In this document: positions 8,445 to 17,747 of the stretch, piece by piece | How the letters are laid out: every line of letters begins with the position of its first letter | Numbering within the stretch: the first letter of the stretch is position 1 | NCBI GenBank assembly: GCA_910584965.1 | Contig: CAJUDZ010000016.1 | Coordinates: forward strand, 1-64,000 | Origin: an uncultured Lachnospiraceae bacterium | GTDB lineage: Bacteria; Bacillota; Clostridia; Lachnospirales; Lachnospiraceae | DNA length: 64,000 nucleotides | Direction: 5' to 3' | Translations under genes and position numbers: made by a program | The notes under the pieces: generated by a model | Database searches by the model: none | Told to the model about the DNA's origin: nothing | Seen by the model: the letters and a program-made list of their open reading frames with translations, nothing else

Positions 8445-9071
8445 TCAGGTATGTATCCCATAATACGCCTTCTCCATATTTTCCCACCCATGAAGAATGA
8501 TTCCTCCGCAGATTCCGGTTCCGTATGGCGTCTGTTCCCGGAAGAAAAAGCTGTATGGCTCGAAATCATCGTATATTGTAATCTGCCTGCTCCCTTTCCA
8601 TGCAAAATGTCTCCAGAGAGCCTTCCCCAGCTTTTTCCGAAGAAGTTTTTCCCCTGTGACCGCCTTCAGATTCCGTCTGCTCTGGAATTCAATCCTCGGT
8701 CTGGGCTTTTCATCCAAAGACAAAATCCTTTTCTGCTCTCCGTTATTTTTCCTGCTTTCCCGGACATACTCCTGAAACTTCTCATAGGAAAGCAGCACCG
8801 TTTCCTCTCTTCCGGAAACCTTTCCTCCGCCTGCGTCACTCAGCCAGGTAAAGTTTATGACCAGAATATCCGTCCCGTCCATTGTTTTCCGCAGTGACAG
8901 TTTTGCAAAAGAATGGATATCTGATATAACCTTATACCCCTTTTCCTCCATCTCCGCTAATTCTTTATCTGTAATCGTAAATCCCTGTGGGGAACGGTAT
9001 TCCTCTGATAATGTCCTCAGATAAATATAATCCTCAGATGCCGACAATTTTATCATGGTTCTCTTGCTCAT
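8445..9071 (-). CDS. Unknown 208-residue element protein
   Basis: Not recognised. The start at 9071 follows a strong ribosome site (AAAGGAGG) with 7 bases of spacing. The N-terminal part includes LSASEDYIYLRTLSEEYRSP; the middle is basic (SRRNLKAVTGEKLLRKKLGK); the C-terminal part includes TIYDDFEPYSFFFRE and ends in a Gly-rich stretch. There is no signal peptide or membrane segment, so it is presumably cytoplasmic. It lies between ligA and parM in the same orientation and probably belongs to the element's maintenance genes. Confidence 0.55.
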   Translation of the reverse strand: MSKRTMIKLSASEDYIYLRTLSEEYRSPQGFTITDKELAEMEEKGYKVISDIHSFAKLSLRKTMDGTDILVINFTWLSDAGGGKVSGREETVLLSYEKFQEYVRESRKNNGEQKRILSLDEKPRPRIEFQSRRNLKAVTGEKLLRKKLGKALWRHFAWKGSRQITIYDDFEPYSFFFREQTPYGTGICGGIILHGWENMEKAYYGIHT

Positions 9072-9152
9072 TTGATTTCCTCCTTTAAAGACAGGAGAGA
9101 ACTGTACAAGCTCTCTCCCATACATAAAATCCTATTGTTTTAGATCCTTGCC

Positions 9153-11168
9153 CTATTCGCCGGCCATACGGAAAAACTGTTCCGGTGTCAGGACTTTTAC
9201 TCCCAGTTCCCTGGCCTTTGCCAGCTTGCTGCCGGCTTTTTCTCCACAGACCAGATAATCTGTTTTACTGCTCACCGAACTTCCTGCACGGGCACCCAGA
9301 GATTCAATTTTTGCATTGATACCACTTCGGGTATAAGGCTCCACCTTTCCGGTCACTACAATCGTCATTCCTACAAAAGGATTCTCCGATACGGAAACCA
9401 TGCCGTCCCCTGGTGAGTTGATCTCGATATTTAACATTTGCTGTAATACCTCCCATACGTAAAGATTCTCTTCATCATAAAACCATTCATGGATATTGTT
9501 GTGCAGAGTATCTCCGAAATCCGGAAGCTGTGTAAAATCATACTGATGATGTACTGCATCCTCGAATTCCTCCAGGCTCCCATGAAACTGTCTGCAAAGC
9601 GTACGGCTGGCTGTGTTCCCCACCATGGGAATATCCATAGCAATCAGATAACGCTCAAAAGTCGTGTTCCTGCTGCCCTGGATTGCATCCCAGAGCCGCT
9701 GCCAGGATTTCTCTCCAAAGCCTTCCATCTGAATAATCTCATTCCTGTGCCTGTCCAGTTCATAAATATCCATATAGGTATGAATCCAGCCTCTGCCTAT
9801 AAATTTTTCCAGTGTCGCTTCAGACAACCCTTCAATATTCATAGCCTTCTGGCCCGCAAAATGGACGAACTGACGCAGCCGTCTGGTTTCACAATTTTGA
9901 TTGTCACAAAACAGTGTCTTTGTGATCTTTTCTTTTCCATCCTCTATGGAACGACTTTCATGGACACGGGTTGGTTCCCCGCAGCAGGGGCATTTATCAG
10001 GTATTACCTCTGCCAGAGAAAAATCACCACGGTCCAGATTTTCTTCCACATGGGGGATGATCATATTCCGCTTGCTGACCAGTATCCGGCAGCCAGGTTT
10101 TAGTTCCATGCCCTCAATAAAAGACATGTTATGCAGGCTGGCCCTGGATACCTCACAGCCGTCAATCTGTACTGGCTGGAAAACTGCCACCGGAGAGATC
10201 TCCCCGGAACGGGAAGGGTTCCATTCAACTGCGAGCAGTTTTGTCTCATGAAGTTCATCCTCAAACTTAAAGGCCAAACCGTCTTTGTAGTGGTGGCCTG
10301 TCCTTCCACAGGACAGGGAAAACGCAATATCATTATAAGATGCCACGATTCCGTCAATAGGGATGTCATTATCACTGGCAAACTGCCGCAGTTTCCCGAT
10401 TCCATCCTCCATCTCCTGACAAGTAAGGCTCCGCCTGCTTATGACAAATTTGCAGACCTGAAATCCCAGTTCCGGAAGTTTTCGCAGTTTTTCTGACTTT
10501 AGCCCCAGTTCGGGAAATCCTTCCACCACAGTAAAAGGCATATACATTACTTTCCGCTCCCGGCAGACCGCACCGTCTAAAAGGCGCACAGAACCAGCGG
10601 CCAGATTCCTTCCGTTCTTATAGCGTTCTCCACTGCTGTCTGTCAGGGTTTCTCTCAGACGATGAAAATCACCGGGGCGGATGAAAGCCTCCCCGCTCAC
10701 TACCAGTCTCTCCCGATAAGGAATATTCTGGGGTATCCCGGAAATACCACGGACATTGTGGGTGACCACCTCACCGGTATCTCCGTCGCCACGGGTAGCC
10801 GCCTGGGCCAGTTTTCCATCCTCATAAGTCAGCTTGACGGTCAGCCCGTCCAGCTTCAGCATCAGAAGAATCTGATGCTCACCCACAAAGGAAACCAGTT
10901 CTTCTACGCTCTTGGTCTTTTCCAGTGATAACAGGGGAATGGGATGGTTCGTCTTTTCCAGCTCGCTGACTGCTTCAAATCCCACTGTCCGGGTGGGGGA
11001 ATCCGTCATCCAGATTCCCGTCTCCATCTCCAGCAGTGCCAGCTCGTCATACATCCTGTCATAGACAGCATCCGAAACAGACGGGGCATTGCCGTTATAA
11101 TACTCGTCTCTGTACCGGTTCAGCTGTGCGGTCAGTGCCTGCACTTTTTCCCATGCATTCTGTGCCAT
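9153..11168 (-). CDS. ligA: NAD-dependent DNA ligase, complete
   Basis: 671 residues, the normal bacterial LigA length. The adenylation domain has the nucleophile Lys105 in KLDG and the downstream ATRGDGDTGE motif. An OB domain follows, then a four-Cys zinc site (Cys393, Cys396 with Cys421, Cys426), helix-hairpin-helix repeats, and a C-terminal BRCT domain (about 590-671, beginning NPFVGMTIVVTGKVEPYTRS). It seals nicks using NAD+. Every domain is present, so it should be active. Its ATG directly follows the stop of the 107-residue gene. Being inside the element, it is probably a second copy beside a housekeeping ligase elsewhere. Confidence 0.92.
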   Translation of the reverse strand: MAQNAWEKVQALTAQLNRYRDEYYNGNAPSVSDAVYDRMYDELALLEMETGIWMTDSPTRTVGFEAVSELEKTNHPIPLLSLEKTKSVEELVSFVGEHQILLMLKLDGLTVKLTYEDGKLAQAATRGDGDTGEVVTHNVRGISGIPQNIPYRERLVVSGEAFIRPGDFHRLRETLTDSSGERYKNGRNLAAGSVRLLDGAVCRERKVMYMPFTVVEGFPELGLKSEKLRKLPELGFQVCKFVISRRSLTCQEMEDGIGKLRQFASDNDIPIDGIVASYNDIAFSLSCGRTGHHYKDGLAFKFEDELHETKLLAVEWNPSRSGEISPVAVFQPVQIDGCEVSRASLHNMSFIEGMELKPGCRILVSKRNMIIPHVEENLDRGDFSLAEVIPDKCPCCGEPTRVHESRSIEDGKEKITKTLFCDNQNCETRRLRQFVHFAGQKAMNIEGLSEATLEKFIGRGWIHTYMDIYELDRHRNEIIQMEGFGEKSWQRLWDAIQGSRNTTFERYLIAMDIPMVGNTASRTLCRQFHGSLEEFEDAVHHQYDFTQLPDFGDTLHNNIHEWFYDEENLYVWEVLQQMLNIEINSPGDGMVSVSENPFVGMTIVVTGKVEPYTRSGINAKIESLGARAGSSVSSKTDYLVCGEKAGSKLAKARELGVKVLTPEQFFRMAGE

Positions 11169-11492
11169 TTAAGCCACCTCCTGTTCCATGATGCAGAAGG
11201 ACATAATCAAAAATTCTTTTGTGTGCTCTTTATCGCTGCAGTATACACTGCAGATATCATTTTCAAATTCCCAGAAAGATGCCTTCTTCCACCAGAGCAC
11301 ATAACCCTTTCCGTCATTGGAAAGCGTTACGGCACTGTCCGGCTCATCCGGTACAATGCTGTAAAATCCCTGGGTATTCACAACTGTGACCTTACGTTTC
11401 TGTCCGGTAAACTCCGGGCGGCAGTGTGTAATAATCTCAAAACAGATGCCCTTTTTTAAGGTCTTTTTTAACTGATTCAGATTTTTTACCAT
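11169..11492 (-). CDS. Unknown 107-residue protein
   Basis: No family recognised. It starts MVKNLNQLKKTLKKG after a GAAGGGAG ribosome site and ends directly at the ligA ATG, so the two are translationally linked. The middle (KRKVTVVNTQGFYSIVPDEP) looks like beta strands, and WWKKASFWEFEND near residue 68 is aromatic-rich. Cytoplasmic by appearance. Similar small proteins often sit beside the ligase on such elements, but I cannot name a function. Confidence 0.55.
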   Translation of the reverse strand: MVKNLNQLKKTLKKGICFEIITHCRPEFTGQKRKVTVVNTQGFYSIVPDEPDSAVTLSNDGKGYVLWWKKASFWEFENDICSVYCSDKEHTKEFLIMSFCIMEQEVA

Positions 11493-11524
11493 GTCTTATG
11501 TTCTCCCTTCTTTCACATGATTGT

Positions 11525-11557
11525 TTAAAAAACGGATGCCCCAAAAGGACACCCGTT
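11525..11557 (-). terminator. Intrinsic terminator after the pcfJ-like gene
   Basis: On the minus strand an 11-bp stem (AACGGGTGTCC pairing with GGGCATCCGTT through one or two wobbles) and a short T/G loop are followed by TTTT, directly after the pcfJ-like stop. The next genes (107-residue protein, ligA) start within 70 bases and show no strong promoter, so read-through may be regulated. Confidence 0.6.
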
Positions 11558-11562
11558 CTTTT

Positions 11563-13581
11563 TTATGCAGCCGCAGCAAGCGCCGGGGCATGCAGAATCT
11601 TTTTTTCCCATACATTCAGAAATCTCTGAACAGCGGGAGACGGCGGCTCGTTTTTATAACAGCGTGCCTGAACCAGTCTTCCATTTTTAATCTCCACCGT
11701 ACAGAGAGATTTTTCCTGTGCTTCTGCTTTACGGACAAACAGGATGGTGCTCTCCCTTTTTACGACCTGCTTTACATAGCCTCCGACACAGTGATGAAGG
11801 TTCTGCCCTTCCTCCAGGATCTCCTTTGCTGTATGGGGAAGGAGCACAGCATACCCATATTTCACAAAATGATATTGCTGGTTCATCTCTTCAAACTGCT
11901 TCTGGATCTGCCTGTCATAAACCAGAGCCTGCTCTTTGTCAGAAATATCGTTTACTTTATCATGGGCTTTCTTTAAATCAGCCGGAAACAGAACAAAACT
12001 GTTCTTTAAATCCAGTTCCAGCCCTTCGCTCATACACAGGTAATCCCGATAATCGGTCAGTACATCCTCCATCCGGTAATATCCGCCGGTCTGATACAGG
12101 CTTTTTTTACAGAATTTTGCGTACTGTTCATTTACATACTTCATCAGCTTATGCGGCGTCATGTGCTTTAGTGGCACAAGCAGATTTTCAGCCCTGCTGA
12201 TGCCGAATTTTCCGCACCACATCAACAGTTCCTCATTTAATTCCATTCCCGCATGAACCAGATCCCTCATCAGCTTTATCTGTTCAAGTCCCGGATTGAT
12301 ACTCTGAAGCAAAGGAAGATAATTTTTATCAAAACCCAGTACTTCTTTCAGATTTTTTCCATTTGGATTAAATCCAGAATCCGAATTATAATAATAGTGG
12401 TTGCCAAATGCGATGTTTCCAGCCAAATGGTACAGCCTCAGCTTTACCAGATACTCCAGCATGGGATAGCGTTTATACGCTGCCAGATAGCGGAGGGCAT
12501 AAAGCGGTTCCTGATCCGCCAGATAGAATTCCTTCAGCTGGGAATATTGCCACGGCGAATCTGCAAACACCTTTTCCAGATTTTTGTAATATAAAAATCC
12601 TGTCTGGTCAGCTTCAAAATTGTACCGCCAATAACTGAATACCGGCCGGTCTCCTGCTCTCCAGGGCGTAAGGCTGCTACGGTCTCCATACCCATAATAA
12701 AAAGGGTCTTCAGAAATGTTCCCGCTGTCATCCCAATAAAGAAAGGTCCTGGCATTTTCATAGATGCTCTTATAGGGATTCTTTTCATCACCATACTGAT
12801 AATAGATTTTAATAAATCTGACGATGACCTCATTTGAGGAGATACGTTGGAATATCTGCAATGTTTCCCGGTCGATGATCATTCCGCGTTTCCCACGGCT
12901 CTTAAAAGTTACTGCCTCTTTGCACAAAGGACATATTCCTCGTTCATTATGCTTTACACCTGTTACCAGCACCTCACTGCTGCAGGCAGTACAGAACCCT
13001 TCCATTCCCTTTTTCTTTCTGCTGTAAGTATAGAATACATAATGGGGAATTATCTCACGTTCTATTGTACGGTTGATATTCCTTGGAAGGGCTGGAACCA
13101 GCTTCATTTTTGCAAGAATTTCTTTTTCTTTCTTCTGCCGTCGTTCCCTTCTTCTTTTCTCCATAATGCCATCCTGCAGGCGGTACAGGCTTATAAAGCC
13201 ATTGTTTGCCGTTTGTTTACAAAACCGGGTTACACGCTCCTCATCACCAGCCATATAGAAAGCACAATGCCTGCCAAAATCATAATCCCTTTTCAGATTG
13301 CAGAAAGCAGCTTTGTTCCAGCTGGTGCTCCCGTCCTCCTTACGGAATAAAGTAATATACTCTGTCCGGCCCTGGAACATGGTCCAGACAGGAATAAAAA
13401 TCCCGTCTGCCGCCTGTTCCCTCAAATAGACATACAATACCAGAATCCTCTGTCCTCCGATATTTTTTACCGCTGTTCTTACAATGTATTTCACCTTTTC
13501 CGCATGGAGCAGTCCATGATTCCTGTTCATTTTCAGTCCCGGATCTGCGAATTTCCGGCATTTTCTTTTATCTATCCTCAT
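11563..13581 (-). CDS. PcfJ-like protein
   Basis: 672 residues. A four-Cys zinc-ribbon (GFCTACSSE then GICPLCKEAVTF) lies near residues 195-225. The C-terminal PcfJ signature contains EGQNLHHCVGGYVKQV and then SLCTVEIKNGRLVQARCYKN, around residues 590-640. PcfJ was named from the conjugative plasmid pCF10 and is widespread on Gram-positive mobile elements, but its biochemical role is not established. It directly follows the PcfK-like gene, as is usual, and is followed by a terminator hairpin. Confidence 0.85.
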   Translation of the reverse strand: MRIDKRKCRKFADPGLKMNRNHGLLHAEKVKYIVRTAVKNIGGQRILVLYVYLREQAADGIFIPVWTMFQGRTEYITLFRKEDGSTSWNKAAFCNLKRDYDFGRHCAFYMAGDEERVTRFCKQTANNGFISLYRLQDGIMEKRRRERRQKKEKEILAKMKLVPALPRNINRTIEREIIPHYVFYTYSRKKKGMEGFCTACSSEVLVTGVKHNERGICPLCKEAVTFKSRGKRGMIIDRETLQIFQRISSNEVIVRFIKIYYQYGDEKNPYKSIYENARTFLYWDDSGNISEDPFYYGYGDRSSLTPWRAGDRPVFSYWRYNFEADQTGFLYYKNLEKVFADSPWQYSQLKEFYLADQEPLYALRYLAAYKRYPMLEYLVKLRLYHLAGNIAFGNHYYYNSDSGFNPNGKNLKEVLGFDKNYLPLLQSINPGLEQIKLMRDLVHAGMELNEELLMWCGKFGISRAENLLVPLKHMTPHKLMKYVNEQYAKFCKKSLYQTGGYYRMEDVLTDYRDYLCMSEGLELDLKNSFVLFPADLKKAHDKVNDISDKEQALVYDRQIQKQFEEMNQQYHFVKYGYAVLLPHTAKEILEEGQNLHHCVGGYVKQVVKRESTILFVRKAEAQEKSLCTVEIKNGRLVQARCYKNEPPSPAVQRFLNVWEKKILHAPALAAAA

Positions 13582-13593
13582 ATGCCGTTCCCC

Positions 13594-14604
13594 CTATCCT
13601 GCAAGCCCCGCCAGCGTCATCTGCTCAAACGATCCGCTGTCCGCCGTTTTTTCCTGGGGCTTTTTTTCAGACTTCTTTCCGCTTTTTTCTTTTCCGATGC
13701 CTTTCTTCACTGAAGCCTCTGTGCGTTTTGACTTTCCGCTGGATTTTCCACTGTATGGTTTGGGTACAAACTTTTCTTCCTCCTGTTGATCCTCCTTTGC
13801 ATCCGGATCACGGAAATATTCTTCCGCCCACTGGTAACACAGGCCATCCGGCACGTCGCTCCCATAGACACCGTTTTCCGGCTTTATGTCATTATCCTTC
13901 ATTTCCTGCTCCACAAATTCCCTGGCCTTCCGGTTGATATAATGGAAACAATGGATCATGGTTTTGCGGGGATGCATGGTCAGTCTGGCAAAATCAGGAT
14001 CTTCCAGGCACAACGTCTGGATATATTCTGACACGCATTCCTTCATGTTTCGGCGAGTAAGGCGCTCCGTATCCGTTCCCACGCGCTTCATGGCCTCTGC
14101 AGCCACTTCCTCATCGCTCAGGGAAGACATCCGGGCAAGTTGCGCCTGTTCGGCCTCCTTCTTTGCTTTCTGCCTGGCCTCCCATTCAGCTTTGCGTCTG
14201 GCCTCTGCCGCCTCATGCTCCGCACGCTTTTTATCTTCCGACTCTTTTTCCACAGCGGAATCCGCAGCGTCAGTTTCGTTCGCTTCCGACTCCTCACCTT
14301 CCCCTGCATCTTCTTCGGGGCAGGCGTTTTCCTCTGCCTCGTCTGCATCTTCTTCCTGATGGACATTTTCCTCTGCCGCTTCCACCAGTTTCCCGGTTTC
14401 TGCGGTTTCTCCCTGAACAGGCAGAGAACCGGCCTGTTCCGCTCCGTTCTCAAAAGGAATTTCCGGAATCGAACCTGTTACCGGCAGGAATCCGTCCAGT
14501 GCGCCTTCTTCTGTTCTTTCCGCAGTATCTCCGAATAACCCGTCTTCCTCAAAGGGATTGTCTCCTATATTCATTTCCATGCCCATAGTTGTAAAAGTAT
14601 CCAT
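13594..14604 (-). CDS. PcfK-like protein of the AcrIIA9-related family
   Basis: 336 residues. The first about 110 are acidic and low-complexity (Glu/Ala-rich), followed by a coiled-coil-like stretch (EHEAAEARRKAEWEARQKAK). A folded domain at about 150-265 contains MIHCFHYINRKAREFVEQEM and LCYQWAEEYFRDPDA, the pattern of PcfK. The last 60 residues are Lys/Ser-rich. PcfK-family proteins are related to AcrIIA9, described as a Cas9 inhibitor from gut bacteria, so anti-CRISPR activity is conceivable but unproven here. It is encoded 12 bases upstream of the pcfJ-like gene. Confidence 0.75.
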   Translation of the reverse strand: MDTFTTMGMEMNIGDNPFEEDGLFGDTAERTEEGALDGFLPVTGSIPEIPFENGAEQAGSLPVQGETAETGKLVEAAEENVHQEEDADEAEENACPEEDAGEGEESEANETDAADSAVEKESEDKKRAEHEAAEARRKAEWEARQKAKKEAEQAQLARMSSLSDEEVAAEAMKRVGTDTERLTRRNMKECVSEYIQTLCLEDPDFARLTMHPRKTMIHCFHYINRKAREFVEQEMKDNDIKPENGVYGSDVPDGLCYQWAEEYFRDPDAKEDQQEEEKFVPKPYSGKSSGKSKRTEASVKKGIGKEKSGKKSEKKPQEKTADSGSFEQMTLAGLAG

Positions 14605-14621
14605 AAAAATCTCCTTTCGTC

Positions 14622-14677
14622 AAAAATAGCATGGAGCGGGGACAAACCATAATTCTGTTCCCACTCCACGCCATGCT
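14622..14677 (-). terminator. Long hairpin with U-run between primase-like and pcfK-like genes
   Basis: On the minus strand AGCATGG pairs with CCATGCT, extended inward by GAGTGGGAACA with TGTCCCCGCTC (wobbles included), and is followed by ATTTTTG. It starts on the stop codon of the primase-like gene. This is a terminator-like structure inside what otherwise looks like one operon. Confidence 0.55.
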
Positions 14678-16320
14678 TATTGCCCTGCCTCCTGCCCTTT
14701 CATTGGCTTTGCAAGAAAGGGAGAAAAGCGGACAGGTTCAAATATCCTGCCATCTATATAGAAATAGCGGCGGCCGGTTTCATCGTCTAATTCCACCACA
14801 TCCGAGGATGCCAGGGAGCGTCCCATGTAGCCTTCCGGCACATGGTTTCCATAATGTTCCAGTATCAATTCCAGAATCTCTTTCTCTCCGAAGTGTTCCG
14901 GACAGAAAAGCGCCGATTCGCATACCAGCTGGTAATCGGAAGCGGGAGGCTGGCCGTATCCGGCTTTATGCAGCTCCCGGATTCCTTTAAAGGCAAAAGG
15001 GATCGTCTCCCGCCCCTCCCCAAAGACAAGCTGGTAAATACGGAACCTGCACTTCTTTCCGGAAGAATCCGCAGACTTTTCTACAGTCCCTTTTCCCTCC
15101 GGACAGAAAACCGCATGCTCCTCCTGTAAATTCTTCTTTTCACCTTCTTTCTGTTGTTTTTCCTTTCTAAGCGCCAGCTGCCAGTCATCAATCCCTTTGT
15201 AATTGGGATTCCAGGTCAGCCGCCGGCACTCCATTCCATATTGTCTTGCAAACAGATAAATTTTGGAACTTCCTTTTGCAATCATTTCATTGCTGTATTT
15301 GTCCATGTCATGGGCTTCAATGATCAGCTCGGTTCCATTCTGTGCCAGGAGGGCAAATAAGGGGCCAAGCTGCTGCACATTGTTTGCTCCGGCAACCGCA
15401 ACAAAGGAGCGGTTCAGCAGGCAGTGGGCAATATCCGCTTTCAGAATCCCTTCTGTGACATAAATGGTCCGTGCAAAAGGGTTTCCGATAAAATGTACCG
15501 GACTGCCGGAAGTGGTTCCCATGTTCTTTCCAGAGGAAGAGAACCAGATATACTTCGTTCCGGCTTTTTCCGGCGGGTCATTCTTGTCCTTAAAAGGTTT
15601 ATCTAAAAGAATCTGCATTCCCCGGATCAGCCCGTCAACACCGACAGCCGGTATCAGGATTCCTGCCGTGCGGCTGCTGAATCTCAGTGTCCAGTATCCG
15701 CCTTCATGGAGATAGAATCCCGGAACGCCTTCCACTTTGCAGCCCTGTTTTATCAGCCTTTCCGTCAGAGAACGGCATAAGAAACAGGGCGGGGTACTCT
15801 TAAATCCCAGGCTGTCTATCTGCCCGTCACTAAGCCCCCGCTTCTCCGAGCGCAGATGCGCCCGGTGTGCAGGGTTCAGGGACAGCATTTCAAGCAGCAG
15901 GGAGTAAGTCTGGTGTATCTCCTGCAGACTGGCACGTTCCGACTGAGTGATTCCCACAGCTGTCTGTCCGCCTGTAAGGGATTCCTTTACCGGCCCCCCT
16001 GTATAAGCGTCCGTATTCTCTGAACCGCCATATCCCCAGGAAGTATCCCCTGCCTGGAGGGCATCACAGATTTCCCGGTAGGCTTCGGAATTGGTAGTAT
16101 TGTTGACCCTTACATACAGGTTCAGCATCCCGCCGTGTTCACCGCAGTAGTTGCACCGCCACACATTCTTTACAAAATTGACATTCATCTTTCCTCTCCG
16201 GTCACCGCAGAGCGGACAGTCTGTGTAAACGCTGTCCGTCTGCCTGCGCCGGATATGCAGATGCAGAAGTTCCACCACATCCATGATCCCGAACGGGAAA
16301 TCCTCTGAAAACGAGGCCAT
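14677..16320 (-). CDS. CHC2 zinc-finger, primase-like protein
   Basis: 547 residues. The N-terminal CHC2-type zinc finger (TDCPLCGDRRGKMNVNF then WRCNYCGEHGGML, residues about 33-67) is the DNA-binding module of DnaG-type primases. The middle has a Toprim-like region (YVTEGILKADIAHCL near 290, then ELIIEAHDMDKYSN near 335) as in DUF3854-type mobile-element primases; the Asp-x-Asp appears as DMD. The C-terminal part is unique. It would prime element replication or transfer. Primase activity is inferred from the finger and Toprim-like region. Confidence 0.75.
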   Translation of the reverse strand: MASFSEDFPFGIMDVVELLHLHIRRRQTDSVYTDCPLCGDRRGKMNVNFVKNVWRCNYCGEHGGMLNLYVRVNNTTNSEAYREICDALQAGDTSWGYGGSENTDAYTGGPVKESLTGGQTAVGITQSERASLQEIHQTYSLLLEMLSLNPAHRAHLRSEKRGLSDGQIDSLGFKSTPPCFLCRSLTERLIKQGCKVEGVPGFYLHEGGYWTLRFSSRTAGILIPAVGVDGLIRGMQILLDKPFKDKNDPPEKAGTKYIWFSSSGKNMGTTSGSPVHFIGNPFARTIYVTEGILKADIAHCLLNRSFVAVAGANNVQQLGPLFALLAQNGTELIIEAHDMDKYSNEMIAKGSSKIYLFARQYGMECRRLTWNPNYKGIDDWQLALRKEKQQKEGEKKNLQEEHAVFCPEGKGTVEKSADSSGKKCRFRIYQLVFGEGRETIPFAFKGIRELHKAGYGQPPASDYQLVCESALFCPEHFGEKEILELILEHYGNHVPEGYMGRSLASSDVVELDDETGRRYFYIDGRIFEPVRFSPFLAKPMKGQEAGQ

Positions 16321-16385
16321 TGTCTGTGCCCTCCTTCCCTGTAGTGTCTTTCACTGTCCCTTCTGTGGTTATCCATGTACCGCCG

Positions 16386-17732
16386 TTACCCGGCTTTCTT
16401 TACCGCCAGGGAATCCAGCATGATCTGTGCCGCCGCCCGGAGGATATTGTTATCCCCTTTGTAGCCGCCGTACAGATAGAATTTCAGACTGGGAGGACGC
16501 CGCTCCGCTACTTCCGCAATAGTCTGGCCCTTGCAGACGCCCGTATCCACGACCACCTGCCCGGCCTCTTCAAAGGTCATCAGCCTGACGATCTCCTCCA
16601 CAGGCATATCAGGGGTATATCTGGCCGTTGTTTTCTCCTGTACCGTCTCTCCGATAACCGGAAGCTCCATAGTTCCTGATGCAGGTTTCCCATCAGTCGG
16701 AAGTTCCGGAACCGCTGGGGCAGCATTTCCGCCAGCCGGAAGATTCTGTCCTTCTGATACAGTTCCTTTGGTCTGAACAGTTTCAGCGGAAGATACAGTC
16801 GTTCCGAAGGGGAGAGTTGATCCGCCTAACAGCGACATCATCCCCTGCACTGCTTTCTGTGTGTCTTCCTCTGTGCTTTTTCTTTCTGAAACAGGGAGAC
16901 TGTTTTCCATGGCTTCCGTATTTTCCGTTTTGGGTGTCTCTGTGCCTGCCTGTATGGGAAGTGATTTTGCTTCCGGTGCATTTACAGGCAATTCCGCTCC
17001 TTTCGCGGCCAATACATTTTTCCGGACATCCGCCTGGGGATTCACCGGCAGACTGCTTTCTGATGATTTCTTTTCCTCTGTTTTGGTATTTACAGTTATC
17101 TGACCGCCTGAAACAGGCAGTCTGGATTCCTGCGCCGGCTTTTGCAGTTCTTTTTCACCCGTGGCTGTCGGGAATGGTCTGACCACACCTCCGGCAGGCG
17201 TCCCTGCTGACTGTTCTGCCTCACCAGATGCCTTCTGCATGCCGGCCGGAGCTGCCAGAGGATGTCCCTGGGCGGTTCCATTTAAGGGAATCCTGCTTCC
17301 ATAACGGCTTCCTTCCGCCCCCATGTTGACGTCGGCAAACTGGATGCCAAAGCCTGCATCTGACAGTGCCTCGTCCATAGCCGCCTGCTGTGCTGCCTGA
17401 ATATAATGCCCTCCCGGCGCTTCTTCCTTTGTACAGCTGGATGTGAAGCTGCCTATGGGGTTTTCGTCTGTACGCTCCAGGAAAACCTGTGCCTCGTAAA
17501 TTGCCATCTGCTCCGTGATACGGAGGGCATTGAGCCGGATGCGCCCTTTCGGGTTCGCCAGCCGGAACCATAACTTCTTATAGGGAAGGTCCAGCTGCAG
17601 AACCATCTCCCCGTTATCCGGGGAAATGACACGGCGGAGCAGCTTCAGCGGGTTAAAGCCCGGCACCTTGTTCAGCTCTGCCACTGCGGGAATACTTTCA
17701 TACATTGTTGCTGTGTGTTCGTTCTTATTCAT
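16386..17732 (-). CDS. Possible single-strand annealing/recombination protein with long linker
   Basis: 448 residues from an ATG preceded by AAAGGAG. Residues 1-150 are a conserved-looking folded domain (KKLWFRLANPKGRIRLNALR, then HYIQAAQQAAMDEALSDAGF). Residues about 165-370 are a low-complexity linker in which LPV/LP-type units recur amid Glu, Thr and Lys. The last 70 residues contain VVDTGVCKGQTIAEVAERRP, like the G..KG.T..E....P segment found in some exonuclease-associated proteins. Position beside a YqaJ exonuclease and a RecD2 helicase suggests an annealing or loading factor; that is inference. Family not firmly recognised. Confidence 0.5.
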   Translation of the reverse strand: MNKNEHTATMYESIPAVAELNKVPGFNPLKLLRRVISPDNGEMVLQLDLPYKKLWFRLANPKGRIRLNALRITEQMAIYEAQVFLERTDENPIGSFTSSCTKEEAPGGHYIQAAQQAAMDEALSDAGFGIQFADVNMGAEGSRYGSRIPLNGTAQGHPLAAPAGMQKASGEAEQSAGTPAGGVVRPFPTATGEKELQKPAQESRLPVSGGQITVNTKTEEKKSSESSLPVNPQADVRKNVLAAKGAELPVNAPEAKSLPIQAGTETPKTENTEAMENSLPVSERKSTEEDTQKAVQGMMSLLGGSTLPFGTTVSSAETVQTKGTVSEGQNLPAGGNAAPAVPELPTDGKPASGTMELPVIGETVQEKTTARYTPDMPVEEIVRLMTFEEAGQVVVDTGVCKGQTIAEVAERRPPSLKFYLYGGYKGDNNILRAAAQIMLDSLAVKKAG

Positions 17733-17747
17733 CTTGAAAACTCCTTT

